A DNA stretch of 64,000 nt, taken from Psychroserpens sp041224425 (GTDB lineage: Bacteria > Bacteroidota > Bacteroidia > Flavobacteriales > Flavobacteriaceae). Position 1 is the stretch's first letter. Every line of letters begins with the position of its first letter. The notes under the pieces are model-generated. The model was given only the letters and a program-made list of their open reading frames with translations, searched no databases and had not been told where the DNA came from. Below are positions 44,563 through 52,274 of the stretch, in pieces. The DNA lies in NCBI RefSeq assembly GCF_041224425.1, contig NZ_JBGFGL010000080.1:1-64000 (forward strand), given 5' to 3'. The translations under genes and the position numbers were made by a program.

Positions 44563-44973
44563 ATGTATCCAGCAGAATTAGTTAAACCAATGCGCGAAGA
44601 TTTAACCAGAGTTGGTTTTGAAGAACTGCACACTTCAGAAGCTGTTGAGACAGCTTTGGCAAAAGAAGGAACAACATTGGTTGTTGTCAATTCGGTTTGT
44701 GGTTGTGCCGCAGCAAATGCACGTCCTGGAGCTCGAATGAGTTTACAAAACGCAAAGCGTCCAGATCATATTGTTACCGTTTTTGCAGGTGTTGATAGAG
44801 AAGCTGTTGACACAGCTAGAGCGCATATGGTGCCATTTCCTCCAAGTTCGCCAAGTATGGCGTTATTCAAAGATGGAGAATTGGTTCACATGTTAGAGCG
44901 TCACCATATTGAAGGTCGTCCAGCAGAATTGATTGCTGAAAACTTAATGGATGCTTACAACGAGCATTGTTAA
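44563..44973 (+). CDS. BrxA/BrxB family bacilliredoxin
   Basis: The 136-residue protein matches the YphP/YqiW family: active-site CGC at residues 46-48 (VNSVCGCAAANARPG) and HHIEGRPAELIAENL near the end. In Firmicutes these reduce bacillithiol mixed disulfides. Bacteroidota also carry the family, and a subset of them make bacillithiol. No bacillithiol synthesis gene lies in this window. Cytoplasmic, with its own promoter and terminator. Confidence 0.92.
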   Translation: MYPAELVKPMREDLTRVGFEELHTSEAVETALAKEGTTLVVVNSVCGCAAANARPGARMSLQNAKRPDHIVTVFAGVDREAVDTARAHMVPFPPSSPSMALFKDGELVHMLERHHIEGRPAELIAENLMDAYNEHC

Positions 44974-44998
44974 GAACTTAAAAAATTAAATTCCCTTA

Positions 44999-45027
44999 AG
45001 CCACGATTTAGCCATCGTGGTTTTTTT
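44999..45027 (+). terminator. Rho-independent terminator after the bacilliredoxin gene
   Basis: CCACGAT (45001-45007) pairs with ATCGTGG (45014-45020) around a 6-nt loop and is followed by seven Ts. The T-run also supplies the -33 element of the next promoter. Confidence 0.88.
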
Positions 45028-45055
45028 GTGTATTCTTGTCATTGAATTACTTTTG
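45025..45055 (+). promoter_or_regulatory. Promoter of plsC, embedded in the preceding terminator tail
   Basis: TTTG at 45025-45028 (end of the terminator T-run) and TACTTTTG at 45048-45055 are exactly 19 bp apart, an ideal Bacteroidota promoter. The predicted start (about 45059-45061) coincides with the ATG at 45060, so the mRNA is probably leaderless. An in-frame TTG at 45036 falls inside the promoter and is rejected as start. Confidence 0.6.
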
Positions 45056-45059
45056 TGAC

Positions 45060-45794
45060 ATGAGAAAACTACTGGCATATCCTCTTACTGTACTTTATTT
45101 CTTATTCTTTGGGTTAACGCTTGTAGTGTTTCATCCGATTCAGTGGATTTGCTTCAATTTGTTTGGTTACCAAGCCCATAAAATAAGTGTCGATTACTTG
45201 CAATTTGCTATAATGCGATGTCTTAATGTCTTAGGAACTCGTTTTTCCTGGAACAACACTTACAAGATTCCAAAAGACAGACCCTTGCTTATTGTTTCCA
45301 ACCATCAGAGCATGTATGACATTCCACCTATTATTTGGTACTTGAGACAACATCATGTAAAATTCGTCAGTAAAAAGGAACTTGGAAAAGGCATTCCAAG
45401 TGTGTCCTATAATTTGAGGCATGGAGGTTCTGTGTTAATCGATAGAAGAAATCCAAAACAAGCCTTGCCAGCCATGAAGGCATTTGGCGAATATATTGAA
45501 AACACAAAACGTGCGGCTGTGATTTTTCCTGAAGGCACCAGAAGTAAGGATGGACAGCTCAAGCCTTTTAAAACCAAAGGCCTCGAGTTATTATTTGAAG
45601 TCGTTCCATCGGCTATAATCGTTCCTATAACCATCAATAACTCATGGAAAATGTTACGCTATGGTAAATTTCCTATGGGAATTGGAAACCACATCAAATT
45701 TACAGTACATCAGCCTGTAGATCTTCAAACGGTTGAGGACCACAAATCATTTATTAAACAACTGGAAGAAACAATTGAAAGTAGTTTGGTTTAA
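45060..45794 (+). CDS. plsC: 1-acyl-sn-glycerol-3-phosphate acyltransferase (PlsC)
   Basis: The 244-residue protein has an N-terminal membrane-associating hydrophobic segment (TVLYFLFFGLTLVVF). The acyltransferase motifs are visible: the HX4D motif with H82 and D87 in SNHQSMYD, VLIDRRNP and FPEGTRSKDG. It adds the second acyl chain to make phosphatidic acid on the inner face of the inner membrane. An HD hydrolase gene follows after 5 bp, so the two are probably co-transcribed. Confidence 0.93.
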   Translation: MRKLLAYPLTVLYFLFFGLTLVVFHPIQWICFNLFGYQAHKISVDYLQFAIMRCLNVLGTRFSWNNTYKIPKDRPLLIVSNHQSMYDIPPIIWYLRQHHVKFVSKKELGKGIPSVSYNLRHGGSVLIDRRNPKQALPAMKAFGEYIENTKRAAVIFPEGTRSKDGQLKPFKTKGLELLFEVVPSAIIVPITINNSWKMLRYGKFPMGIGNHIKFTVHQPVDLQTVEDHKSFIKQLEETIESSLV

Positions 45795-45799
45795 CAATC

Positions 45800-46459
45800 A
45801 TGAACGAATTAGAGCAGAAACATATCAAATTAACAAAAGCATTTGTAAAGCAGACACTTGAAACTGCTGAAGGTGGTCATGATTGGTTTCATATAGAACG
45901 TGTATACCATAATGCCTTAAAAATTGCTGAAAAGGAACCTGTCGACCTATATATCGTGGCACTAGCAGCACTACTTCATGATATTGCCGACAGTAAGTTT
46001 CATGATGGTAATGAAGCTGTTGGTCCGCAAAAGGCACGTGAGTTTCTGTTCGGAATAAATATCGATTCAGTAGCAATTGAGCACGTTGTCAAGATTATTG
46101 AAAACATCTCTTTTAAAGGTGGTAATGAACCTCAGCAATTCCATTCAAAAGAATTGGAGGTCGTTCAAGATGCTGATCGATTAGATGCTTTAGGTGCTAT
46201 TGGTATTGCACGTACGTTCAATTATGGAGGCTTCAAAAACCATAAATTATACGATCCTGAAATTCCTCCAAAACTAAACATGTCAAAAGAAGAATACAAG
46301 GCTTCTAAAGCGCCTACCATCAATCATTTTTATGAAAAGTTACTCCTTTTAAAAGATCGTATGAATACAAAAGCAGGACAGCAAATGGCTTTAGATCGGC
46401 ATCGTTATATGGAAGGGTTTTTGAATCGTTTTTATGCCGAATGGGAAGGAAAACTATAA
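45800..46459 (+). CDS. HD domain phosphohydrolase
   Basis: The 219-residue protein has the HD-superfamily metal-site pattern: HDWFHIERV, LLHDIADSKFHDGN and a distal Asp in QDADRLDALGAIG. It resembles the YedJ-type soluble hydrolases, whose substrates are poorly defined (nucleotides or other phosphoesters). No other domain. It is translated just after plsC, and its stop directly abuts that of the convergent AraC-type gene. Confidence 0.88.
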   Translation: MNELEQKHIKLTKAFVKQTLETAEGGHDWFHIERVYHNALKIAEKEPVDLYIVALAALLHDIADSKFHDGNEAVGPQKAREFLFGINIDSVAIEHVVKIIENISFKGGNEPQQFHSKELEVVQDADRLDALGAIGIARTFNYGGFKNHKLYDPEIPPKLNMSKEEYKASKAPTINHFYEKLLLLKDRMNTKAGQQMALDRHRYMEGFLNRFYAEWEGKL

Positions 46460-47332
46460 TTATTGGTGTACTAACTTAAGTTCCTTTCTGTACTTTGAAG
46501 CACTTTTACCTGTAATTTCGCTAAACACTTTATTGAAGTGGGAAAAATTATTGAAACCACATTCAAAACTCACGTCTGAAATACTCATCTGACTTTCATA
46601 CAATAATTTCGTAGCATGCACAACACGATATTCATTGACCAATCTTGTAAACGTTTTTCCTGTAATTTTTTTAAAGTATCTACAAAACGCTGGAACCGTC
46701 ATACTCACTTTATCTGCAATTTCCTCTAAGGGAATAGTTCTTTGGAAATTGCTGTTAACATGCTTAAAAATGATATCAACCTTTGCATTATCCTGTGGCT
46801 CGGCTTCAAAAACAAATCCGTCAGCATTTAAAATGGTATAATCCTTAGATTTTGCCAATCCATGAAGCACCTCAAGTAGGACTAATATTTTTTTAAAACC
46901 TTCCTTTTTAGGCAACTTTTCTATTTTAGCACCAATCTTTTGTTTGGTTTTTACACCAAATAGAATCCCACTTTTTGCACGTTCGAATAAATTATTGATG
47001 CCTTCCATTTCCGGAACATCAAAAAAATACTCTCCTAAAAATTCCTTACGAAACTGAATGATGGTTTCAGTACCATTCACAGTTAATCTATCGGTGAATC
47101 CGTTGTGAGGTAAATTAGAACCTATTAGCAATAACTGACTGTTATTGAAATAAGACAAATGGTTCCCTATATGGCGTTTCCCTTTCCCTTTATTAACATA
47201 TACCAACTCGAGTTCTGGGTGAAAATGCCAAAACGGTTTTTTCTCACCAACATAAGCCTCATTCTTTATAATCTTTATAGAACTACCAAATTCAGGGCTT
47301 ATTTTTTCTAATGTAGGTTTTCGGTTATTCAT
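46460..47332 (-). CDS. AraC-family transcriptional regulator with cupin sensor domain
   Basis: The 290-residue protein has an N-terminal cupin-like domain (FWHFHPELELVYVNKGKGKRHIG). The C-terminal double helix-turn-helix includes IPLEEIADKVSMTVPAFCRYFKK and ISDVSFECGFNNFSHFNKVFSE. This resembles regulators of sugar or uptake genes that sense a small ligand. No target operon is adjacent on its strand. The nearest candidate is the divergent secreted protein at 47.5 kb. A consensus promoter lies just upstream. Confidence 0.9.
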   Translation of the reverse strand: MNNRKPTLEKISPEFGSSIKIIKNEAYVGEKKPFWHFHPELELVYVNKGKGKRHIGNHLSYFNNSQLLLIGSNLPHNGFTDRLTVNGTETIIQFRKEFLGEYFFDVPEMEGINNLFERAKSGILFGVKTKQKIGAKIEKLPKKEGFKKILVLLEVLHGLAKSKDYTILNADGFVFEAEPQDNAKVDIIFKHVNSNFQRTIPLEEIADKVSMTVPAFCRYFKKITGKTFTRLVNEYRVVHATKLLYESQMSISDVSFECGFNNFSHFNKVFSEITGKSASKYRKELKLVHQ

Positions 47333-47346
47333 GAATCAATTTTTTA

Positions 47347-47354
47347 CAAAAGTA
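47347..47354 (-). promoter_or_regulatory. Promoter -7 element for the cupin/AraC regulator
   Basis: TACTTTTG on the minus strand matches TAnnTTTG. The predicted start near 47343 gives a leader of ~10 nt before the ATG at 47332. Confidence 0.5.
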
Positions 47355-47496
47355 ATTGTAACAGAATTGATGATTGTATGTACAATTATCTCAAATATAT
47401 GCTAAATTAACTTTATACGCCATTAATATCTTATACAGGGTTAAAATAATATATAAATCAGAAAATATACTTGTTTCTTACTGTTGAGATCACACA

Positions 47497-47504
47497 TACA
47501 TTTG
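47497..47504 (+). promoter_or_regulatory. Promoter -7 element for the duplicated-domain secreted protein
   Basis: TACATTTG matches TAnnTTTG. The predicted start near 47508 gives a ~22-nt leader. A TTG at 47471-47473 is 23 bp upstream, at the long end of allowed spacing. Confidence 0.45.
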
Positions 47505-47530
47505 TAGTATAAAATCATTAAACCCAAATT

Positions 47531-48115
47531 ATGATGAAAACAATTAAAAAAATCATTTTAGTAGCAGCGGTGTTAGTTTCAACATTGGGCTACGCAGAAA
47601 AAGGTAAAGTGTTAAACACTAGAACTTATGCTAAAATTGCTGTTCTTGAATTTGAGAATGTTAAGAAAGGTCAACAGCTTTTTGTAAAGGATGCTCAAGA
47701 TGGTATTATATATTCTGAAACAATCAATACGAATGGTACATTGTCTAAGACATTTGATCTAAAAGAGCTAAAAGATGGTAAATACACTTTAGAGTTGAAC
47801 AAGGACTTTGAAATTATTATCAAACCTTTTGAAATCACTAACAATCAAGTTGTTTTTTTAACAAGTGAAGCTACAAAACAGTTTAAACCTTTGGTAGTTG
47901 CAGAAAACAATCAGTTACGAGTTTCAAAACTTAATTTGGATAACGATGCTGTAAAAATTGAGATTTTTTATGATGGTGACATGATTTATTCTGAAACTGT
48001 CAATAATGAAACCATTGTTAATAGAGTGTATCAATTATCTAAATTGGAAACTGGTAAATATCATACTGTTGTTAAAGCTAAGGATAGAAGTTATATCAAT
48101 CACTTTGAGATTTAA
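47531..48115 (+). CDS. Secreted protein with two copies of a beta-sandwich-like domain
   Basis: The 194-residue protein has a signal peptide ending LGYA; ATG codons at 47531 and 47534 are both possible starts. The mature part is an internal duplication. IYSETINTNGTLSKTFDL, LKDGKYTLEL and KPFEI in the first half match IYSETVNNETIVNRVYQL, LETGKYHTVV and NHFEI in the second. Each half looks like the beta-sandwich seen in T9SS-type C-terminal domains or DUF3244-like proteins, but the family is not certain. It is probably periplasmic or secreted. It lies divergent from the cupin/AraC regulator (198 bp between). Confidence 0.75.
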   Translation: MMKTIKKIILVAAVLVSTLGYAEKGKVLNTRTYAKIAVLEFENVKKGQQLFVKDAQDGIIYSETINTNGTLSKTFDLKELKDGKYTLELNKDFEIIIKPFEITNNQVVFLTSEATKQFKPLVVAENNQLRVSKLNLDNDAVKIEIFYDGDMIYSETVNNETIVNRVYQLSKLETGKYHTVVKAKDRSYINHFEI

Positions 48116-48140
48116 TCCCAATTCGCAATCATAACGTCAT

Positions 48141-48173
48141 AAAAAGGTTATTCTTTATAGAGTAACCTTTTTT
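48141..48173 (+). terminator. Terminator between the duplicated-domain gene and the radical SAM gene
   Basis: AAAAAGGTTATTC pairs with GAGTAACCTTTTT (one G-U pair) around a ~6-nt loop and is followed by further Ts. The A-run on the left arm allows function for the convergent radical SAM gene as well. Confidence 0.8.
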
Positions 48174-48190
48174 GGTTTTGGTCATTATGT

Positions 48191-49267
48191 TCAAAAGAGT
48201 TTCAACTGACCATTTTTATAAGCTTCATGTAAATCACAGTTAAGAGTAGGCATCACTTTACCCTTAAAATATTTTAGTCGAGCTAGATGAACCAAGTCAT
48301 TAATTTGTTTTGCTATTTGCCCTTCTCCTCGCATTCTTGTTCCATACCTCGAATCGTTCAATGTGCCTCCATGACAATTCTTTATTTGGTTCAAAACTTT
48401 CTCAGCTCTATCAGGTAATGCCTTGTGAATCCAATCTGTGAAAAGCGCTCCGATTGCTCCATTTAATCTCACAATAGTATGAGCAATACTTAAGGCACCA
48501 GCTTCTGAAACTGCTTTGGCCAATGGTAAAATTTCATGGCTATTAATCGATGGAATAATCGGTGCTAACATGACATTTACAGGTATTCCCTTTTCACTTA
48601 ATAAACGAACTGTTTCAATACGTTTTTTAATCGTTGCTGTTCTTGGTTCTAATATTTGGCGAGTTGTTTCCGATAAAGAGGTAATTGAAACATTAACACT
48701 TATTAGATCATCCTTGGCTAGTGCTTCAAGAATATCAAGATCTCTTACGATAAGTGCGTTTTTGGTAATAATGGAAACAGGGTGTTTGTACTTTAAAAAC
48801 ACCTTTAAACACTGTCGCGTAATTTCAAACTTTTTTTCAGCTGGTTGATAGCAATCCGTATTACCAGACATCACTATTGTATGCGCTTTCCAGGTTTTTC
48901 GTTTTATGAAGGCTTCGAGAAGTTGAGCTGCTTCTTTTTTTACAAGTATTCTACGCTCAAAATCCAAACCAGCACTAAAACCCCAATATTCATGGGAGTT
49001 CCTTGCATAACAATAGACACAACCATGTTCACAACCTTGGTACATATTCATGGAATATGCCAAACCAATATCTGGACTCTCGACTTTATTGACTATGGTT
49101 TTTGGAAATACTGGAAGATATTGCGTTTTGTTATTGTCAACTTCCTCATTTTCCTTGGCGCAAAATTCTAAAAAATCATCTCGCATTTCATGACTTAATT
49201 CAAAAAAACGATTGTGTACGTTTATTTGAGTGCCGCGACCTTTAATGATGTTTTTAGTGCTTTTCAT
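48191..49267 (-). CDS. PA0069-family radical SAM protein
   Basis: The 358-residue protein has a CEHGCVYCYAR cluster motif (Cx3Cx2C, about residues 76-83) that binds the SAM-cleaving [4Fe-4S] cluster. The phrases DIGLAYSMNMYQG, NTDCYQPAEKK, LEPRTATIKKRI and SRYGTRMRGEGQIA match the PA0069/Rv2578c family, related in sequence to spore photoproduct lyase. The reaction is not known. Cytoplasmic and monocistronic by context. Confidence 0.9.
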   Translation of the reverse strand: MKSTKNIIKGRGTQINVHNRFFELSHEMRDDFLEFCAKENEEVDNNKTQYLPVFPKTIVNKVESPDIGLAYSMNMYQGCEHGCVYCYARNSHEYWGFSAGLDFERRILVKKEAAQLLEAFIKRKTWKAHTIVMSGNTDCYQPAEKKFEITRQCLKVFLKYKHPVSIITKNALIVRDLDILEALAKDDLISVNVSITSLSETTRQILEPRTATIKKRIETVRLLSEKGIPVNVMLAPIIPSINSHEILPLAKAVSEAGALSIAHTIVRLNGAIGALFTDWIHKALPDRAEKVLNQIKNCHGGTLNDSRYGTRMRGEGQIAKQINDLVHLARLKYFKGKVMPTLNCDLHEAYKNGQLKLF

Positions 49268-49349
49268 TTATAAATTCTACTGAAGTGATGCTATCTAAAA
49301 GTATGAATTATTAAACAAAATAACTGTTAAAATGTAATAAGTAAATAAG

Positions 49350-49380
49350 AAAAAAAGCAACCCTTTAAGATTGCTTTTAT
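49350..49380 (-). terminator. Terminator after the enoyl-CoA hydratase gene
   Basis: On the minus strand AAAAGCAA pairs with TTGCTTTT around a 10-nt loop and runs into seven Ts. It lies 30 bp beyond the leftward stop at 49410. Confidence 0.7.
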
Positions 49381-49409
49381 TAAGTCATTAAGTTATAAGA
49401 AACTGTATC

Positions 49410-50192
49410 TTATTCTCCTGGAAAATCTGCTTTTCTTTTTTCCAGAAAGGCCGAAGTGCCCTCTTTAAAATCTTCAGTTCCAAAACTCGCTCCAAATTGC
49501 TCTATTTCAACTTGATAACCATTAACACCATCTTTGTAATTGGCATTTATGGCTTTGATAGCCGATTTAATTGCAACTGATGAATTTCGCATAATTTTAG
49601 AGGCAATTTTTTCAGTAAATGACATCAAATCCTCTTCAGAAGTCACATGATTTACCAAGCCATATTCCAATGCTTGGTTGGCATCAATCATTCCTGCGGT
49701 CATAATCATTTCCATAGCTCTTCCCTTTCCTACTAATTGCGGTAAACGTTGCGTACCTCCATAACCAGGAATCACTCCAAGCGACACTTCAGGTAATCCC
49801 ATTTTGGCATTCGTACTTGCGATTCTAAAATGACAGGACATCGCCAATTCCAGACCTCCTCCAAGTGCAAAACCATTTACAGCTGCAATTACAGGAGTGG
49901 AAAGATTTTCAACAAAATCAAACAATAACTCTTGTCCTTTAGCCGCTAATTTTTGTCCGTTTTTAACATCAAAGTGAGCAAACTCACTAATATCTGCTCC
50001 TGCCACAAAGGCTTTCTCACCACTACCAGTTATAATAATGACCTTCGTATCAAAATCTGAATTCGCTTCTTCAAGAGCCTCATGTAATTCTTGAATGGTT
50101 GCTTTGTTGAGAGCATTCAGTTTCTTAGGTCTATTAATGGTAATCGTTGTAATGCCGTTTGAGGTTTCAGACAAGATATTTTCAAAAGTCAT
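49410..50192 (-). CDS. Enoyl-CoA hydratase / crotonase family protein
   Basis: The 260-residue protein has crotonase signatures: an oxyanion-hole region AFVAGADISEF, NGFALGGGLELAMSCHFRIAS and a catalytic-site segment LPEVSLGVIPGYGGTQRLP with both Glu positions kept. It hydrates 2-enoyl-CoA to 3-hydroxyacyl-CoA, probably short-chain (butyrate/3-hydroxybutyryl type). It is encoded 14 bp downstream of the NtrY-like kinase gene, a likely co-transcription without obvious functional link. Confidence 0.92.
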   Translation of the reverse strand: MTFENILSETSNGITTITINRPKKLNALNKATIQELHEALEEANSDFDTKVIIITGSGEKAFVAGADISEFAHFDVKNGQKLAAKGQELLFDFVENLSTPVIAAVNGFALGGGLELAMSCHFRIASTNAKMGLPEVSLGVIPGYGGTQRLPQLVGKGRAMEMIMTAGMIDANQALEYGLVNHVTSEEDLMSFTEKIASKIMRNSSVAIKSAIKAINANYKDGVNGYQVEIEQFGASFGTEDFKEGTSAFLEKRKADFPGE

Positions 50193-50206
50193 GATACAGT
50201 TTTGCT

Positions 50207-51661
50207 TTAGGTTTTTGGAAATAAAACAGTAAAGGTCGTTCCTTCTTCCTGTTGAGATGTAAAGGTAATATTTCCTTTATAAGTTTCCACAATATTTTTG
50301 ACCATTGCCAATCCTAGCCCCATACCACTGGATTTTGTCGTGAATTTAGGTTCGAAAATTTTATCCTTGTTTTCTTCTGAAACACCTAAACCATTATCCT
50401 TAACCGTTAACTTAACCATGTGCTCTTCGGAAGTTAAGTTGACTTCAATTTTAGGGTTCTCCTTGTCGACAGGAATAGCTTGTATACTGTTTTTTACCAA
50501 ATTCGTTATGACCCGTATCAACTGTGTACGATCAAAATTTGCGGTTATTTGATCATCATCTGTTGTGAACTCAATATAATCTTCACTAAAAATGTCTAGT
50601 GCTAATTTTACGATGCTACTTACATTGAGTGTTTCACTTTGTTGCGCTGGCATTTTAGCAAAATTGGAAAATGCCGAGGCAATGGAACTCATGGTATCGA
50701 TCTGTTGAATAAGCGTTTTGCTATACTCATCCACTTTTTGGTGGATATTTGGATCTTCTGGATTGAACTTACGTTGGAAATTTTGCACGCTCAATCGCAT
50801 TGGTGTCAACGGATTTTTAATTTCATGAGCGACTTGTTTGGCCATCTCTCGCCATGCTTGTTCCCTTTCACTTCTTGCCAACTGTACGGCACTCTCTTCC
50901 AATTCATCGATCATACTGTTGTAAGAATTGACCAAAGTGGAGATTTCTTCACTCGAAGATTGGATTTCAATTTTCTTGTTCTTCTTTTCCAGTCGCGTTT
51001 CATTAATCTTATCAGCAATTGTTTTAAGGGTTTTGGTAATGTATTTTGAAAGAAGTAATGCCAATAAAATTGCAATTAGCATCATAAATAAATAAGCATA
51101 AGCCAAGCGTTCCAGAAACTCGTTTAGCTCCTTATTTAGGAAATCATCATTTTCTAAATAAGGTAAGTTTAAAATGGCTAAAGGCTTCGATTTAGAGTCG
51201 TAAATATAAGTGTAGCTCGATTGGAAAGTTTCACCGTTCTTTTTGTTTTTAACAACAAAACGATGATCTGCCGAATTAGAAATCGTGTTAAGAACATCTA
51301 CTCCTAAGGAACTTATATTGGGATCCTGCGAAAAACTTGCTTTGGATGTTTTCAGAAGGTGTCCTTGTAAATCATAGAGATTAATTTTTAAGCCATGGAT
51401 TGCTGCAATTCTATAGATCTCGTCTTTAAAGATGAGTGGTACTTTTTCAGTTTCAACAGGATAAGTTGTTTCCTTTATAACATAATCAATATCACTAATA
51501 ATGGCACGTTCCTTACGTTCAAGTCGTTCTTTGTGATAATCTCTTGCCTCTTCATTGTATTGATAAATAGTTACTGCAGCTATCAATATGGAAGCTATGA
51601 GCACTAGAAGTATCATAGCAAAAAAGATGCGAACACGTAAGGATAATTTATTAAGCTTCAT
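50207..51661 (-). CDS. Membrane sensor histidine kinase (NtrY-like, HAMP + HATPase)
   Basis: The 484-residue protein has two membrane helices (~10-31 and ~188-208) flanking a ~155-residue periplasmic sensor domain. A HAMP region (YITKTLKTIADKI) follows. The H box is AHEIKNPLTPM with His279. The HATPase_c domain has N box NLVKNSIQAI, G1 DNGLGV, F box KFTTKSSGMGLGL and G2 in GTTFTVLF. No response regulator lies next to it, so it is an orphan kinase here. Its signal is unknown. Confidence 0.93.
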   Translation of the reverse strand: MKLNKLSLRVRIFFAMILLVLIASILIAAVTIYQYNEEARDYHKERLERKERAIISDIDYVIKETTYPVETEKVPLIFKDEIYRIAAIHGLKINLYDLQGHLLKTSKASFSQDPNISSLGVDVLNTISNSADHRFVVKNKKNGETFQSSYTYIYDSKSKPLAILNLPYLENDDFLNKELNEFLERLAYAYLFMMLIAILLALLLSKYITKTLKTIADKINETRLEKKNKKIEIQSSSEEISTLVNSYNSMIDELEESAVQLARSEREQAWREMAKQVAHEIKNPLTPMRLSVQNFQRKFNPEDPNIHQKVDEYSKTLIQQIDTMSSIASAFSNFAKMPAQQSETLNVSSIVKLALDIFSEDYIEFTTDDDQITANFDRTQLIRVITNLVKNSIQAIPVDKENPKIEVNLTSEEHMVKLTVKDNGLGVSEENKDKIFEPKFTTKSSGMGLGLAMVKNIVETYKGNITFTSQQEEGTTFTVLFPKT

Positions 51662-51725
51662 TTAAAAATTTGTCGTCCGATAAATATAGCAATAATCAAT
51701 CCAAAGTCTTTAGGCATGAGGAAAT

Positions 51726-52274
51726 TTAAGCATCCGGATTTTTATCGCGAATACGTTTGTACATCTTGAATCCCAACATTAAAAGGACTCCGAGAACAAA
51801 AATTCCCACGACACCAAAAATCCAATTCATAGCACTTTTAAGAATCACCAAAAACACAACAGCAAACAAAATAAAGGTAGCGCCTTCATTCCATAATCGC
51901 ATGAAATTGGATGTTTTCCTAACCTCATCGCGTTGAAGTTGTTTGTAATATTGATGCGTTTTTAAATGGTAAATGATAAGCAATACTACAAACGTTAGCT
52001 TTACATGCATCCAAGGCTGACTTAACCAAAAAGGTTGCAAAAGAATGAGCCAAATAGCAAAAACTGTTGCCAAAATTGCCGATGGCCATGTGATGATATT
52101 CCACAAACGTTTCGCCATAAGCTTTAACTGTTTTCCTAAAATCTCCTTATCTGGAGATAGCTTGTGAAATGCTTCAATTTGATAAACGAACAGTCTTGGT
52201 ATATAGAAAAGTCCAGCAAACCAAGTCACAACAAAAATCAAATGCAAGGCTTTAATATAATTGTAGTACTCCAT
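51726..52274 (-). CDS. hemJ: HemJ-type protoporphyrinogen IX oxidase (CopD/UPF0093 family)
   Basis: The 182-residue membrane protein has four to five helices. The family signature is at its start: YIKALHLIFVVTWFAGLFYIPRLFVYQIEA, with the conserved His11 and the PRLFVY phrase. HemJ oxidises protoporphyrinogen IX to protoporphyrin IX, the step just before ferrochelatase. hemH is encoded four genes upstream on the same strand, which supports HemJ over a copper-resistance role. The start overlaps the preceding stop as TAATG. No hemG or hemY is seen in this window. Confidence 0.85.
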   Translation of the reverse strand: MEYYNYIKALHLIFVVTWFAGLFYIPRLFVYQIEAFHKLSPDKEILGKQLKLMAKRLWNIITWPSAILATVFAIWLILLQPFWLSQPWMHVKLTFVVLLIIYHLKTHQYYKQLQRDEVRKTSNFMRLWNEGATFILFAVVFLVILKSAMNWIFGVVGIFVLGVLLMLGFKMYKRIRDKNPDA

